Shown here: positions 9,194 to 18,235 of the stretch, one piece after another | Numbering within the stretch: the stretch's first letter is position 1 | Layout: every line of letters begins with the position of its first letter | Source of the DNA: an uncultured Oscillospiraceae bacterium | Lineage (GTDB): Bacteria; Bacillota; Clostridia; Oscillospirales; Ruminococcaceae | Assembly: GCA_949743955.1 (NCBI GenBank) | Contig: CATJVQ010000022.1 | Coordinates: 61,445-125,444, forward strand | Direction: 5' to 3' | DNA length: 64,000 nt | Program-made: the position numbers and the translations under genes | Notes under the pieces: model-generated | What the model was told of the DNA's origin: nothing | Seen by the model: the letters and a program-made list of their open reading frames with translations, nothing else | Database searches by the model: none

Positions 9194-10057
9194 TCAGCTC
9201 TTGAGTCCAGAGAGAGCGACGCTCTTAAGCAGATATTTCTGCCCCCAGGCATAAACGATGGTGGGGACAACCAGCGAAATCATTACACCCGCTAGGATGT
9301 GCGCCAGGTTTCCGGCCGAGCGGAAGCCCTGGAGGGTCTTCATGCCCATCGGCAGGGTGAAGTAGGCCTCGCTGTTGATATAAATCAGCGCCGCAAAAAA
9401 GTTGTTCCACTGCTCAAGGAATTTCATGAACACCACAACCGCGATGCTGGACGTGGACATGGGGAGGATGATGTTCCAGTAGATCCTCCATTTGGAGCAG
9501 CCATCAATGATCGCGGCCTCCATATAGGAATCCGGAATACTGGACATATGCTGGCGCAGGAGGAAAATGCCGAAGGGATTCGCGAAATACGGCAGGATCA
9601 GCGCCACAAGCGTGTTATAAAACCCCATATAGTTGATAATGAAGAACTGTGCAATGACATAGGACTGATAGGGGAGCATCAGGCCGGAAAGAATATATAC
9701 GAACAGGACATTTTTTCCCTTGAATTTGAGCTTTGCAAAGGCAAATGCCGCGAGGGTGGAAAAAAAGATCTGAAAAACAGAGATACACGCAGTTACGATG
9801 AGGCTGTTCTTAAAAAAGCGCACAAATGGGAAGGCTGTGAATACATAGGAATAATTGTCCCAGCGCCACTCCGTAGGGAAGAAAGCCGGAGGAAGATTGA
9901 AGGAATCCGCCGGCAGACGCAGGGATGTGGAGAAGCACCACAGAAACGGCATGAACATGAAGAAACTGACAATGCACATGATGATAATCAGCAGCGCTTG
10001 GCTCCAGAAAGCCGACTTATTGGCGTTCCGGTATTTTGTTGTAATCCGTTCCAGCAT
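9194..10057 (-). CDS. Carbohydrate ABC transporter permease, MalG type
   Basis: This 287-residue inner-membrane permease of the CUT1 class has six predicted helices and the EAA loop YMEAAIIDGCSKWRIYW, which contacts the ATPase. I choose the ATG at 10057 (MLERITTKYRN) because AAGGAGGG lies 7 bases upstream and 14 bases separate it from the previous gene; an earlier in-frame start would run into that gene. It should pair with the MalF-type permease upstream. No ATPase gene is in this operon. Confidence 0.92.
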   Translation of the reverse strand: MLERITTKYRNANKSAFWSQALLIIIMCIVSFFMFMPFLWCFSTSLRLPADSFNLPPAFFPTEWRWDNYSYVFTAFPFVRFFKNSLIVTACISVFQIFFSTLAAFAFAKLKFKGKNVLFVYILSGLMLPYQSYVIAQFFIINYMGFYNTLVALILPYFANPFGIFLLRQHMSSIPDSYMEAAIIDGCSKWRIYWNIILPMSTSSIAVVVFMKFLEQWNNFFAALIYINSEAYFTLPMGMKTLQGFRSAGNLAHILAGVMISLVVPTIVYAWGQKYLLKSVALSGLKS

Positions 10058-10070
10058 AAAGCGGCCCTCC

Positions 10071-10979
10071 TTATTCCGTATCATAGGTGACCCATTTATG
10101 CTGAGTCCCAAACATTAGAATCGTAACGATAATTACCATGATGAAGAGGATGACGCCCAGCGCAGACGCATAGCCGAAATGGTACTGGCCGAAGCCCTTG
10201 CGGTAGATCTGCATGGCGAGTGTCTGGGTAGATACGCCCGGGCCGCCGTTTGTCAGGAAATACGGTTCGTCAAACACCTGGAAGCAGTTGATTAACGTTG
10301 TGGTGACTACAAAAAAGATGGTGGGGGTTAAGAGCGGGATCTTGACGGTGAAAAACGCTTTGAGTTTGCTGGCGCCGTCGATCTCCGCCGCCTCCATGTA
10401 GGATTCGGGGATGTTGCGCAGCCCTATGTAATAGTAGAGGAACGCGTTCCCGATAAACTTCCACGCACTGAAAATCGCGATGGAAAAGAGCGCCCAGCGC
10501 TCGTCCCCCAGCCAGCGGACCCTGCCCAGGCCGAACTGGGTCAAAAGCCAGTTGAACACACCGAAATCCGTGTCGAACAGATAACCCCATACAAGCGCTA
10601 CAGAGGCGGTCGTTACCACCATAGGAAAATAGAGAGAGATACGAAAAATGGAATGAAAAAAGCGGTTGCGTACCGCATTGATCATTGCCGCAACGATCAG
10701 TCCCCCTATGATGTGCGTGGGAACCAGCACGGCAAACAGCCGGGCGGTATTTCCCAGAATCGTGAGGGTGGCCTTATCGTCGAACACATCCCTGTAATTT
10801 TCCAGCCCTACCCACTTGAAGTTTCCCAACAGGCTGAAATCCGCAAAGCTCAGCACACATACATTGACAATAATGGGGATTCCAACAAATACTGTAAAGA
10901 ATAATACGGCAGGGGCTACAAAGGCGTAACCAATTAGGTTATCCTTCCAGGCGGAATATAGTTTCTTCTTCTTTTGCAT
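10071..10979 (-). CDS. Carbohydrate ABC transporter permease, MalF/UgpA type
   Basis: This 302-residue CUT1 permease has a lysine-rich N-terminus, six helices and the EAA loop ESYMEAAEIDGASKLKAFF. It forms the membrane channel with the next permease and receives sugar from the binding protein encoded upstream. A stem-loop at 10999-11036 separates it from the binding-protein gene and probably makes permease expression lower than binding-protein expression. Confidence 0.92.
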   Translation of the reverse strand: MQKKKKLYSAWKDNLIGYAFVAPAVLFFTVFVGIPIIVNVCVLSFADFSLLGNFKWVGLENYRDVFDDKATLTILGNTARLFAVLVPTHIIGGLIVAAMINAVRNRFFHSIFRISLYFPMVVTTASVALVWGYLFDTDFGVFNWLLTQFGLGRVRWLGDERWALFSIAIFSAWKFIGNAFLYYYIGLRNIPESYMEAAEIDGASKLKAFFTVKIPLLTPTIFFVVTTTLINCFQVFDEPYFLTNGGPGVSTQTLAMQIYRKGFGQYHFGYASALGVILFIMVIIVTILMFGTQHKWVTYDTE

Positions 10980-10998
10980 GATTTTCCCCCTATTTGAA

Positions 10999-11036
10999 AG
11001 GAAAGGGGAATAAACGAAAATTTATTCCCCTTTCCT
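10999..11036 (-). terminator. Intercistronic stem-loop between binding protein and permease genes
   Basis: A perfect 16-bp inverted repeat (AGGAAAGGGGAATAAA and its complement) with a 6-base loop lies in the gap. It is too strong to be incidental. It likely acts as a partial terminator or 3'-end stabiliser for the abundant binding-protein mRNA. Confidence 0.75.
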
Positions 11037-11092
11037 CCTGGAGCAGCAATGGAATCCCATGCAGCTCTTTTTCACTTTATCCGGATGCTTTC

Positions 11093-12526
11093 TTATCTCT
11101 TGTAGAGCGCTTCGATCGTGGCGAGCTCCTCGGGAGTATCCCGATAATCGCTCTTTTCGAAGACCTTGTCGATCTGCTCGCTGGCATTGTTCAGAATCTC
11201 TTCGGCCGTTCCCTGGTTGGCGTAGAGGATGCTCAGCGTATCGCCATAGATATTGGCGAGCTCCGCATACTCGGGCGGATCACAGGAACGCTTCCAGTCG
11301 CCGTTCTCATAGATTTTGTACATAACTTCCCAGTTGTCGATGGTGTTGGCAGCAGCCTCACAAACCTCGGCGCCGTAGGTGAAGTTGGAGGGCAGGGAAC
11401 CGGTGGACAGGAAGGTCTTGGTATACGCTTCGCCGGAGCACCAGGCGGCAACGGTCATCGCCTCTTCCGGATGCTGGGTGCCCTTGAGGACGACGAATCC
11501 GGCGTTGCCGGCGCAGGAGGTGTTCCCACCGCCGCCATTGGGCATGGTGGTGACCCAGACCTTATCGTAGAACTCGGAGGAATTGTAGTCGTCAGATACC
11601 CAGCGGCCGCACCAGCTCATTGCGACACGTTCCTGCATCATCAGTTCGGTGTCGGTGATGGTGTCGCTGGGCTCCGGAGCATAGCCGTTTTTGAAGATGG
11701 CGTCCTGGAAGAACTGAGCGACTTTGACGCTCTCGGGAGAATTGAACGCGCTGGCAGTCCAGTCCGCATTCAGCGGGGACGCGCCGTTGCAGTACATCAG
11801 GGCCTGATAGCAGAAGAAGTTCTGGGTGCAGGCGAAGGGATAGTCCACAACGCCGGAGGCCTTAAGCTGATCACAGATCTGCACAAAATCGTCCCATGTC
11901 CAGTCATAAGAAGGCAGCTCGATGCCAGCTTTGGCAAAAATATCCTTGTTGATGTGGGTGACAACGCAGTTGGCTTCATACGGAATGCTGTACAGTTTGT
12001 CCTCTACCGTGAAAATCTTCATCAAATCCTCGTTCTGCATGGCAAGCAGTTCCTTTGCCATGGAGTTGGACTCCACAAAATCATTGATGGGCAGAGCCAT
12101 GTCGTTCATGACCAGCATCGCAACGCCTTCTAGACCAAGGGCGATGACGTCGGGCGCGTCGTTGGCGGCCACCATAGTCTGGATCTTCATCAGGTATCCA
12201 TTCCAATTGGAGCCATACGAGTCAGAGGTAATGTACTCAAATTTAGGGGCGATGCCCGGATAATCCGCGGTAAAAGCATTAAACACGTTCTTCTGGGAGT
12301 CGCTCATGTCATTGCCGTCTGAAAAGAGCGCCACGCGAATGGGGACTGCTTCACCGGATACATCCGCAGGCGCTTCGGCAGGAGCGGACTGACTCTCTTC
12401 CGGAGCAGGAGCCGCCTGAGAGGGGGACTGGCTGGAAGAGGATGAAGAACTACCGCCACCGGGGCCGCAGGCCGCCAGAGACAATACCAGCAGCATGCTC
12501 AGCGCGCTCGAGAGGATTTTTTTCAT
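11093..12526 (-). CDS. Sugar ABC transporter substrate-binding lipoprotein
   Basis: This 477-residue extracellular lipoprotein has a signal peptide ending in the lipobox LSLAAC (Cys20), then a Gly/Ser/Pro-rich linker to about residue 60 and a family 1 solute-binding fold of normal length. The start at 12526 (MKKILSSALSM) is set by AGGAGG 8 bases upstream; the longer in-frame reading has no such site. It is the first gene of the operon, with a good promoter at 12620-12648. It delivers an unknown sugar to the two permeases downstream. Confidence 0.92.
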   Translation of the reverse strand: MKKILSSALSMLLVLSLAACGPGGGSSSSSSSQSPSQAAPAPEESQSAPAEAPADVSGEAVPIRVALFSDGNDMSDSQKNVFNAFTADYPGIAPKFEYITSDSYGSNWNGYLMKIQTMVAANDAPDVIALGLEGVAMLVMNDMALPINDFVESNSMAKELLAMQNEDLMKIFTVEDKLYSIPYEANCVVTHINKDIFAKAGIELPSYDWTWDDFVQICDQLKASGVVDYPFACTQNFFCYQALMYCNGASPLNADWTASAFNSPESVKVAQFFQDAIFKNGYAPEPSDTITDTELMMQERVAMSWCGRWVSDDYNSSEFYDKVWVTTMPNGGGGNTSCAGNAGFVVLKGTQHPEEAMTVAAWCSGEAYTKTFLSTGSLPSNFTYGAEVCEAAANTIDNWEVMYKIYENGDWKRSCDPPEYAELANIYGDTLSILYANQGTAEEILNNASEQIDKVFEKSDYRDTPEELATIEALYKR

Positions 12527-12619
12527 TAAACTGACCTCCTTTTTATTGGGATATAAGCCGGAGTGACAGATTCCATATATTTGCACTGTTATACATGTCC
12601 ACGCTTATTCCCGAGGAAT

Positions 12620-12648
12620 ATCATACCATATGTAATTTCTCATTTCAA
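12620..12648 (-). promoter_or_regulatory. Sigma-A promoter of the first sugar operon
   Basis: Minus strand: TTGAAA (12648-12643), 17-bp spacer, TATGAT (12625-12620). It gives a leader of about 85 bases before the binding-protein start. Confidence 0.8.
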
Positions 12649-13036
12649 GTGATATCTCTAAAAACATAGCCTTTAGACTGAGTTTCCTATCAGATATTGC
12701 GATTTTTCTGAAAACGCCCTTAAAAACATATACATTTAGTATAGTCAGTTCGAACTATGTCTGACTGGCAAATAACTCTTTCATTCCCAGAGGGAACAGA
12801 ATACACAGGTAAATCACTTGCAGAATCAGGATTTTGAATCTGTACGGAAAGGTACTTTCTGTCTTTTCCCCGCACTGAATCAGTAAACGTCTTCCGGGCA
12901 ATAAACAGGGCAGTTCCCAACCGGCACGTGCCGCGTATAATATACCGGTGCTTTCCCCTGTATCCCCCGCGGGAGGAGAGGAGCAGCCAAAGGAAAATCT
13001 GTTCCATGCAGCAATTTCGATTCTTTCATTCATATC

Positions 13037-13065
13037 TTTCCAGAAGAAAGGATATATGCTATACT
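13037..13065 (+). promoter_or_regulatory. Probable promoter of the hybrid kinase gene
   Basis: TTTCCA (13037-13042), 17 bp, TATACT (13060-13065). The -10 box is good and the -35 box is weak, so the promoter may need an activator. Confidence 0.5.
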
Positions 13066-13103
13066 ATCTCTGAGAAATCCAGTTTCTGAATAGAGGAATT
13101 GCC

Positions 13104-15680
13104 ATGAAAGCTAAAGCAAAAAAAATGACCCCAGCACGGTTATTGATTCTCCTGGCGGGAATTTTATTGTTTGCCAGCGCGATAGGCGTCTTTTCCCTTT
13201 CCAAGCAGATTAATCAGAAAGTCCGATCTTCTTCAGAGAATTCCCTGCGGGAAATGCTCTTTGTCATTACTCAGCACACGGATCAGATGTTCCTGCGCGA
13301 TGATCAGGCCCTGATGAGATGGGCCAATGTCTTTGCCAATATGGATACAGATCAGATACGCTCCTCTCTTCAGTTCATTGAAAAGGACGCTCAGATCGCC
13401 GCCCTGGCCTTTGTTCCCAGCGGAGAAGCCCAGGGAATCACAAACAGCGGCCAGCCCTTCAACCCGGCTCCGTATGATTTCTCCAAAGGCAGGTCTGTCG
13501 GCGAAACGGATATGTCCGAACCCTATATGGGCAGTGTGGGGGCATGGTGCTACTGCCTCAGAACAGAGATTACCAGTGTGAACGGCCCGCTGGGCACCCT
13601 GTACGGCGAGTTTATTTACGATAATTTCCGCAATATGCTTCCCCAGGAATTTTACTCTAACGAGGGTGTCATTTATCTGATGGACGCGGAGTCCGGCCGT
13701 TTTGTAGTCCATCCCAACAACCTGGCCGGGACCAAAGGCGGCAACCGCAATCTGAAATTTTTTCTGGAATACAACCAGGTCGGCGATGTTTCGGAGCAGA
13801 TTTACGAGGGTGTTGCCCTCGGTGACCGCATGATGATCCGCCTGACTCTGGTGGGCCGGCCTTCCTATATGTATTTCTGGCCCACGGAAGAGGGCCGGCA
13901 TTACCTAGTCGGCTATGTCCCTGAGGACAGTATTACCAGTCTCTCAGATTCGGTGACGATGACCGTCATCTTTATGATAGTCCTTCTGATTGTGATGTTT
14001 CTGATCCTGACCTCCGCTTATGTGATCTATCACCGCTACTGCCGAAAGATCGAGTTTGAACGGGCCCAGGAGCAGGAAGAACATATGCGGCAGGTCAGTC
14101 AGGCTCTTGAGCTGGCACAGTCGGCAAACCGCTCGAAATCCATCTTCCTCTCCAATATGAGCCATGATATCCGCACTCCGATGAATGCCATTATCGGATT
14201 CTCCACCCTCCTGATGCGGGACGCCGACAACCCACAGAAGGTGCGCGAGTACACCAGAAAGGTTTCCTCCTCCAGCCAGCATCTGCTCAGCCTTATCAAC
14301 GACGTTCTGGACATGAGCAAAATCGAAAGCGGTAAAATGGTGCTCAATGTCAGTCAGTTCGATTTAGCCGCTGTGGTGGCTGCGGTGGACACTGTTATCC
14401 GCCCGCAGGCTGTCGCGAAAAAGCAGACACTGGAGATTTCTGTAAGCGGACTGCGGCATGAGACACTGCTGGGCGATGAGACCCGCATCAACCAAATCCT
14501 CATCAACCTTCTTTCCAACGCGGTCAAGTATACGCAGGAGGGCGGACATATCGATTTCATCATTCAGGGCTTTCCGGCGTCCGAGCAGTTCCAAGGACTT
14601 CAAATCGTTGTCCGCGACAATGGCTACGGCATGACCCCCGAATTTTGCAAGCATATCTTTGACGCTTTCTCGCGGGCGGAGAACAGCACGACCAACAAGG
14701 TGCAGGGTACCGGACTGGGCATGGCGATTACCAAAAGTACGGTGGAACTGATGGGCGGCGTGATCCATGTGGACAGCGAGTTCGGGAAGGGCAGTACGTT
14801 CACCGTCCGCCTGGAGCTGCGTATTCCGGAAGAGGCCGCCGACGCCTCCTTCTGGGAGGCTCACGGCATCCGCCGGATGCTGGTGCTGGACGACGATGCG
14901 GAAAGCCGCAGCAATATTCAGTGCCTGATGCAGGACACCGGCGTACAGGTGGACGATGCTGCCCCGGCGGATCTGCTTTCGCCGGCGGAGCAGACCCAGA
15001 AAAGCGAACAGGTATACGATGTCATCCTGCTGGGCTGGAGGGATGAGGACAGTGTGGAAAACGCCGCGTCGCTCCGGCGGAGGTATCCCGAAACGCCCAT
15101 TCTCGCCCTAACCGCTTCCTCTTGGATCGATATTGCTGGGGACGCGGGGAAAGCGGGGATCAACTCCTTCCTGCAAAGGCCGTTTTTTATGACGAATCTC
15201 AAGATACAGCTTACCGATCTCCAGAACAGCAGTATTCCGGCCGAGGATGCAGTCCCCGATCTGCTGGAGGGTTGTCATTTCCTGGCGGCGGAGGACAACG
15301 AACTCAATGCCGAGATTCTGTGCGAGCTGTTGGAAATGCAGGGCGCAACCTGCAAAATTGTGGAGAACGGGAAGCTGGCTGTGGAAGCGTTTGCGGCTGC
15401 GGAGCCGGGAACATATAACGCTATCCTGATGGATGTGCAGATGCCCGTCATGGGCGGCTACGAGGCATCCCGGATGATTCGCTCTCTGGACCGGCCGGAT
15501 GCTGCCAGCATCCCCATTGTCGCGATGACGGCCAACGCCTTTACCGATGACGTGGCCGATGCGCTGGAGGCCGGGATGCAGGCCCATGTAGCCAAACCAG
15601 TGGACACGGAAGTGCTCAACCGGACACTGGCGGAGATTACACGTGTAAACTACAAGCAAGGAGGATGTGAGAGCCAATGA
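13104..15680 (+). CDS. Hybrid sensor histidine kinase/response regulator
   Basis: This 858-residue membrane kinase has TM1 at about 11-33, a large extracellular dCACHE-like sensor region (about 34-285) and TM2 at about 290-313. HisKA follows with the phosphorylatable His354 in SNMSHDIRTPMNAIIGF, then HATPase_c (NQILINLLSNAVKYT, VRDNGYGM, GTGLGMAIT). Two receiver domains end the protein. The last is canonical (AAEDNELNAEIL, acceptor Asp777 in ILMDVQMP). The first (about 597-710) has Gly644 where the acceptor Asp should be (VILLGWRDED). GAGGAA precedes the ATG. Its stop overlaps the ATG of a solute-binding protein (ATGA), so both are made together. The output partner is not visible. Confidence 0.92.
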   Translation: MKAKAKKMTPARLLILLAGILLFASAIGVFSLSKQINQKVRSSSENSLREMLFVITQHTDQMFLRDDQALMRWANVFANMDTDQIRSSLQFIEKDAQIAALAFVPSGEAQGITNSGQPFNPAPYDFSKGRSVGETDMSEPYMGSVGAWCYCLRTEITSVNGPLGTLYGEFIYDNFRNMLPQEFYSNEGVIYLMDAESGRFVVHPNNLAGTKGGNRNLKFFLEYNQVGDVSEQIYEGVALGDRMMIRLTLVGRPSYMYFWPTEEGRHYLVGYVPEDSITSLSDSVTMTVIFMIVLLIVMFLILTSAYVIYHRYCRKIEFERAQEQEEHMRQVSQALELAQSANRSKSIFLSNMSHDIRTPMNAIIGFSTLLMRDADNPQKVREYTRKVSSSSQHLLSLINDVLDMSKIESGKMVLNVSQFDLAAVVAAVDTVIRPQAVAKKQTLEISVSGLRHETLLGDETRINQILINLLSNAVKYTQEGGHIDFIIQGFPASEQFQGLQIVVRDNGYGMTPEFCKHIFDAFSRAENSTTNKVQGTGLGMAITKSTVELMGGVIHVDSEFGKGSTFTVRLELRIPEEAADASFWEAHGIRRMLVLDDDAESRSNIQCLMQDTGVQVDDAAPADLLSPAEQTQKSEQVYDVILLGWRDEDSVENAASLRRRYPETPILALTASSWIDIAGDAGKAGINSFLQRPFFMTNLKIQLTDLQNSSIPAEDAVPDLLEGCHFLAAEDNELNAEILCELLEMQGATCKIVENGKLAVEAFAAAEPGTYNAILMDVQMPVMGGYEASRMIRSLDRPDAASIPIVAMTANAFTDDVADALEAGMQAHVAKPVDTEVLNRTLAEITRVNYKQGGCESQ

Positions 15681-16987
15681 AAAATACAGCATGGAAAAAA
15701 TTGATTTCTGAAGTGCTGGCAGCGGTAATGGTACTTAGTGCGGCTGGCTGCGGCAAAGATGAAGGTGACATCAAGCGTGAAGACGTATCGGAGAAACGAA
15801 CAATTCAACTGTTCGGGCCGAACACACGCGCGGCGCTGTCCAAGGCTGTGGAGGATATGAGCCCCGCCGAGCGTATGTATGTCATGTCGGAACAGAACAG
15901 CGGTGTTACTATTGATTTCAATTCCTATCAGGCAGAGGACTACCAGGACAAAACCTACGATGAGGTTTGCCTAGACCGGGTGCGTAATCATATGGGAGAC
16001 GATCTGCTGCTGATGAATGCGGACGTTATTTCGGCTTTGGGCAAGGAAGGGCTGTTAAGCGATCTGTCCGGGATGCCGGCCGCCGGCAAGCTGCGGGACT
16101 GTGTCCTCGCCGCGAACACCATCGGCGGCAAACTGGTGGCGATCCCACAGGAGATTGTCGCCTATGGGCTGTTCTGCAATGTAGAACTGTTTGAAAAATA
16201 TGGTCTGGCACTGCCGGAAACGCCGGAGGACCTGCTCCGCTGCTGTGACGTATTCCAGGAAAACGGCATTGAGTACCCCATTGGTGCAAACCGCTGGTGG
16301 CTGGAGCTCTTTGTCTTGGCCCAGGGATTCGCGGATATGTACATTGGCGGCGATCTGTCTGCGGAAATTGAGGCCCTGAATCAGGGAAAAGCCCGGCTGA
16401 GCGACTATATGCGTCCGGGTCTGGAATACCTGCAGCTGCTGTTTGATAAGGGCTATATCGACTATCAGACAGCCTACACCTACGAGGCCATGGACGAGGC
16501 GCCTAAATTCCTGGCGCAGGAGACGCCTATCGTTATGAGTTACCAGGGTGCGGCAGCCCCTGAGCGCAATTACGGCGATCTGGAGTTTAAGATGGAGGTC
16601 ATCGGTATTCCCAGTTCGCTGGGTCAGGTACCGGTGCTGTCCATCTCGGGCTCCGGCATCCCGGAGGACGCACCGCAGAAGGAAAACGCTTTTGATCTCT
16701 TCAACCAGATGATGAGCGAGGAAATCCTTGTGGACTATATCGCCAGAAACGGTTCTATCTCACCGTTCAAGGGTGAGATGAAAGGGCTTGAGGTTCCGGA
16801 GTGCTCCGCCCGGCTGACCGAAAGCGTCAATTCAGACTACTACGTCCTCGCGACAAACGGCAATCTGAATATTGAACTGTGGGGAAACACCTGCGTCATT
16901 GTTCAACATCTGATGGCGGGAGCGACTGTGGAGGAATGCCTCGCCGAGTTCGACGCGCTTCAGGACACCGCCGTCCGGCAGTCCTGA
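15677..16987 (+). CDS. Extracellular solute-binding lipoprotein coupled to the kinase
   Basis: This 436-residue protein has a signal peptide and lipobox-like site (LSAAGC, about Cys25) and the overall features of family 1 sugar-binding proteins. It overlaps the kinase gene by 4 bases, with AGGAGG just upstream. No permease or ATPase follows; a terminator does. The likely role is to present a ligand to the kinase sensor domain, or to feed a transporter encoded elsewhere. The pairing with the kinase is seen directly, while the sensing role is inference. Confidence 0.82.
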   Translation: MKNTAWKKLISEVLAAVMVLSAAGCGKDEGDIKREDVSEKRTIQLFGPNTRAALSKAVEDMSPAERMYVMSEQNSGVTIDFNSYQAEDYQDKTYDEVCLDRVRNHMGDDLLLMNADVISALGKEGLLSDLSGMPAAGKLRDCVLAANTIGGKLVAIPQEIVAYGLFCNVELFEKYGLALPETPEDLLRCCDVFQENGIEYPIGANRWWLELFVLAQGFADMYIGGDLSAEIEALNQGKARLSDYMRPGLEYLQLLFDKGYIDYQTAYTYEAMDEAPKFLAQETPIVMSYQGAAAPERNYGDLEFKMEVIGIPSSLGQVPVLSISGSGIPEDAPQKENAFDLFNQMMSEEILVDYIARNGSISPFKGEMKGLEVPECSARLTESVNSDYYVLATNGNLNIELWGNTCVIVQHLMAGATVEECLAEFDALQDTAVRQS

Positions 16988-17066
16988 CGGGGACTTGTTT
17001 TTTCCGGCTGTTTAAAAATCCGCATGCGAATCAAGTTCTGTTATAAATTGCCGAATAAAGAACAGC

Positions 17067-17109
17067 AAAAAAGGGGAGCATCTCCGACTTTGGAAATGCT
17101 CCCCTTTTT
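17067..17109. terminator. Bidirectional terminator
   Basis: The stem AAAAAGGGGAGCAT pairs with ATGCTCCCCTTTTT around a 14-base loop. It ends the kinase/binding-protein operon and the converging gene at 17116-18063. Confidence 0.9.
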
Positions 17110-17115
17110 GTGTGG

Positions 17116-18063
17116 TTACCGGTAAACGACCTTGATGCGGATCCAGCCGGAGGTGGTGGGATAGTCCTCATCGTTGGGCTTAAAGGTGTAACGGCAGCTG
17201 ATGGTGTCGCTCGCGGGGTTGTCCGCGTCGAAAATCACCTGCTTCGGGTTCTTCCACGTGTACGTACCGCCCAGATGGTGCTTATCCCCATCATCATCCG
17301 TGCCGACAGCATTGACATACTCGGCGATGTCGTCACTGTCCAGATCGCGGAGCTGGACAATACCGTCGCGCTTCGTGGCGTAGTAGACCATCTCATCGTC
17401 GGCGCTTAGGCGGACAGTGAAGCCGCCCTCATCAATGGTGGTGTTCACCACGCGGGTGACCCCATTGTCGATACCCGGGCCGCGCGCGCTGTTCTCGTCG
17501 AGCGCTGTCACACGCAGAACGGTGGCGTCCTCCTCGGCGGTCAGGCGCGCGGTTTTCTCCGCAAGGCGGGCGTTGTTGATGAGGGAGGTCGCTGTCGCGG
17601 TGATTTTGGCGGCGCCTGTCACATTGAGCATCCCGACGCTCCCCTCAATGACGAACTGCCCCTTCGAGGCGACATTCACCTGATCAACATCGCAGTTCGA
17701 GGCGAGGGTGACCTTCTTCTTCCCCGCGAGCGTGTCGGTGAGCGTGAGTGTGTCAAACGCGCCGCTGATGCGGACACTCTCCTGCTTCCCGAGCGAGACG
17801 CTGCGCGTTTTGCTGGACGTATCCGTAAAGGAGACGAGGAGATTCTCCTCCTTATCCATCAGGAGGCGGATTTCGCCCTTTTTCAGTTCATAGGGGGAAT
17901 AGGTTTTCCCGCCGCGCGAAAAGGAGAGCTTATTTTCCCGCACGGAGATGCTGTAGTCTGTGTCCGCGGCCGCTGTATCCGCCGCAGCGGCCGACAAAGC
18001 TGTCCCAGCCAAGACACAGCCGGCCAGCGCCCATGCCAGCAGTTTTCTGATCGGTGTTTTCAT
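17116..18063 (-). CDS. Secreted protein of unknown function
   Basis: This 315-residue protein has a clear Sec signal peptide (MKTPIRKLLAWALAGCVLAG, cleavage near the AAA run at about residue 27) and no membrane anchor, lipobox or sorting motif. The middle (about 75-200) is rich in short beta-strand-like segments with alternating T, V and S (for example SVRISGAFDTLTLTDTL), compatible with a beta-helix or beta-sandwich. The C-terminal part (about 215-315) is acidic with aromatic residues. I do not recognise a family. It has its own promoter and terminator, so it is a single-gene unit. Confidence 0.7.
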   Translation of the reverse strand: MKTPIRKLLAWALAGCVLAGTALSAAAADTAAADTDYSISVRENKLSFSRGGKTYSPYELKKGEIRLLMDKEENLLVSFTDTSSKTRSVSLGKQESVRISGAFDTLTLTDTLAGKKKVTLASNCDVDQVNVASKGQFVIEGSVGMLNVTGAAKITATATSLINNARLAEKTARLTAEEDATVLRVTALDENSARGPGIDNGVTRVVNTTIDEGGFTVRLSADDEMVYYATKRDGIVQLRDLDSDDIAEYVNAVGTDDDGDKHHLGGTYTWKNPKQVIFDADNPASDTISCRYTFKPNDEDYPTTSGWIRIKVVYR

Positions 18064-18104
18064 GTTGACCCTTCTTTCAAAAATGAGTGCTTCCCATGCT
18101 TTCT

Positions 18105-18133
18105 ATCATACCCGTTCTGTGTCTGGCAGACAA
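18105..18133 (-). promoter_or_regulatory. Sigma-A promoter of the secreted protein gene
   Basis: Minus strand: TTGTCT (18133-18128), 17-bp spacer, TATGAT (18110-18105). Confidence 0.75.
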
Positions 18134-18235
18134 GTCCTATTCTGTTTCTGTTTTGTAAATCTTTGCAGAAAGGCCAAAGGCGGGCACAGGAATTCATACT
18201 GATGTTCAATAAATTGTACTGACCCAATATCAGTA

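Larger units (their letters stand above)
12527..13103. other. Divergent intergenic region (577 bp)
   Basis: This gap separates the binding-protein operon from the hybrid kinase gene. It holds a minus-strand promoter (12620-12648) and a probable plus-strand promoter (13037-13065). Short minus-strand reading frames at about 12720-13033 lack ribosome sites and recognisable sequence, so I do not call them. I see no RNA gene. The central part is a plausible place for operators, but no clear dyad stood out. Confidence 0.6.

Noticed and set aside
12720..13033. Two minus-strand frames of 92-95 codons in the divergent gap
   Set aside because: No ribosome sites, odd composition, overlapping each other in different frames, and lying over the likely regulatory region.
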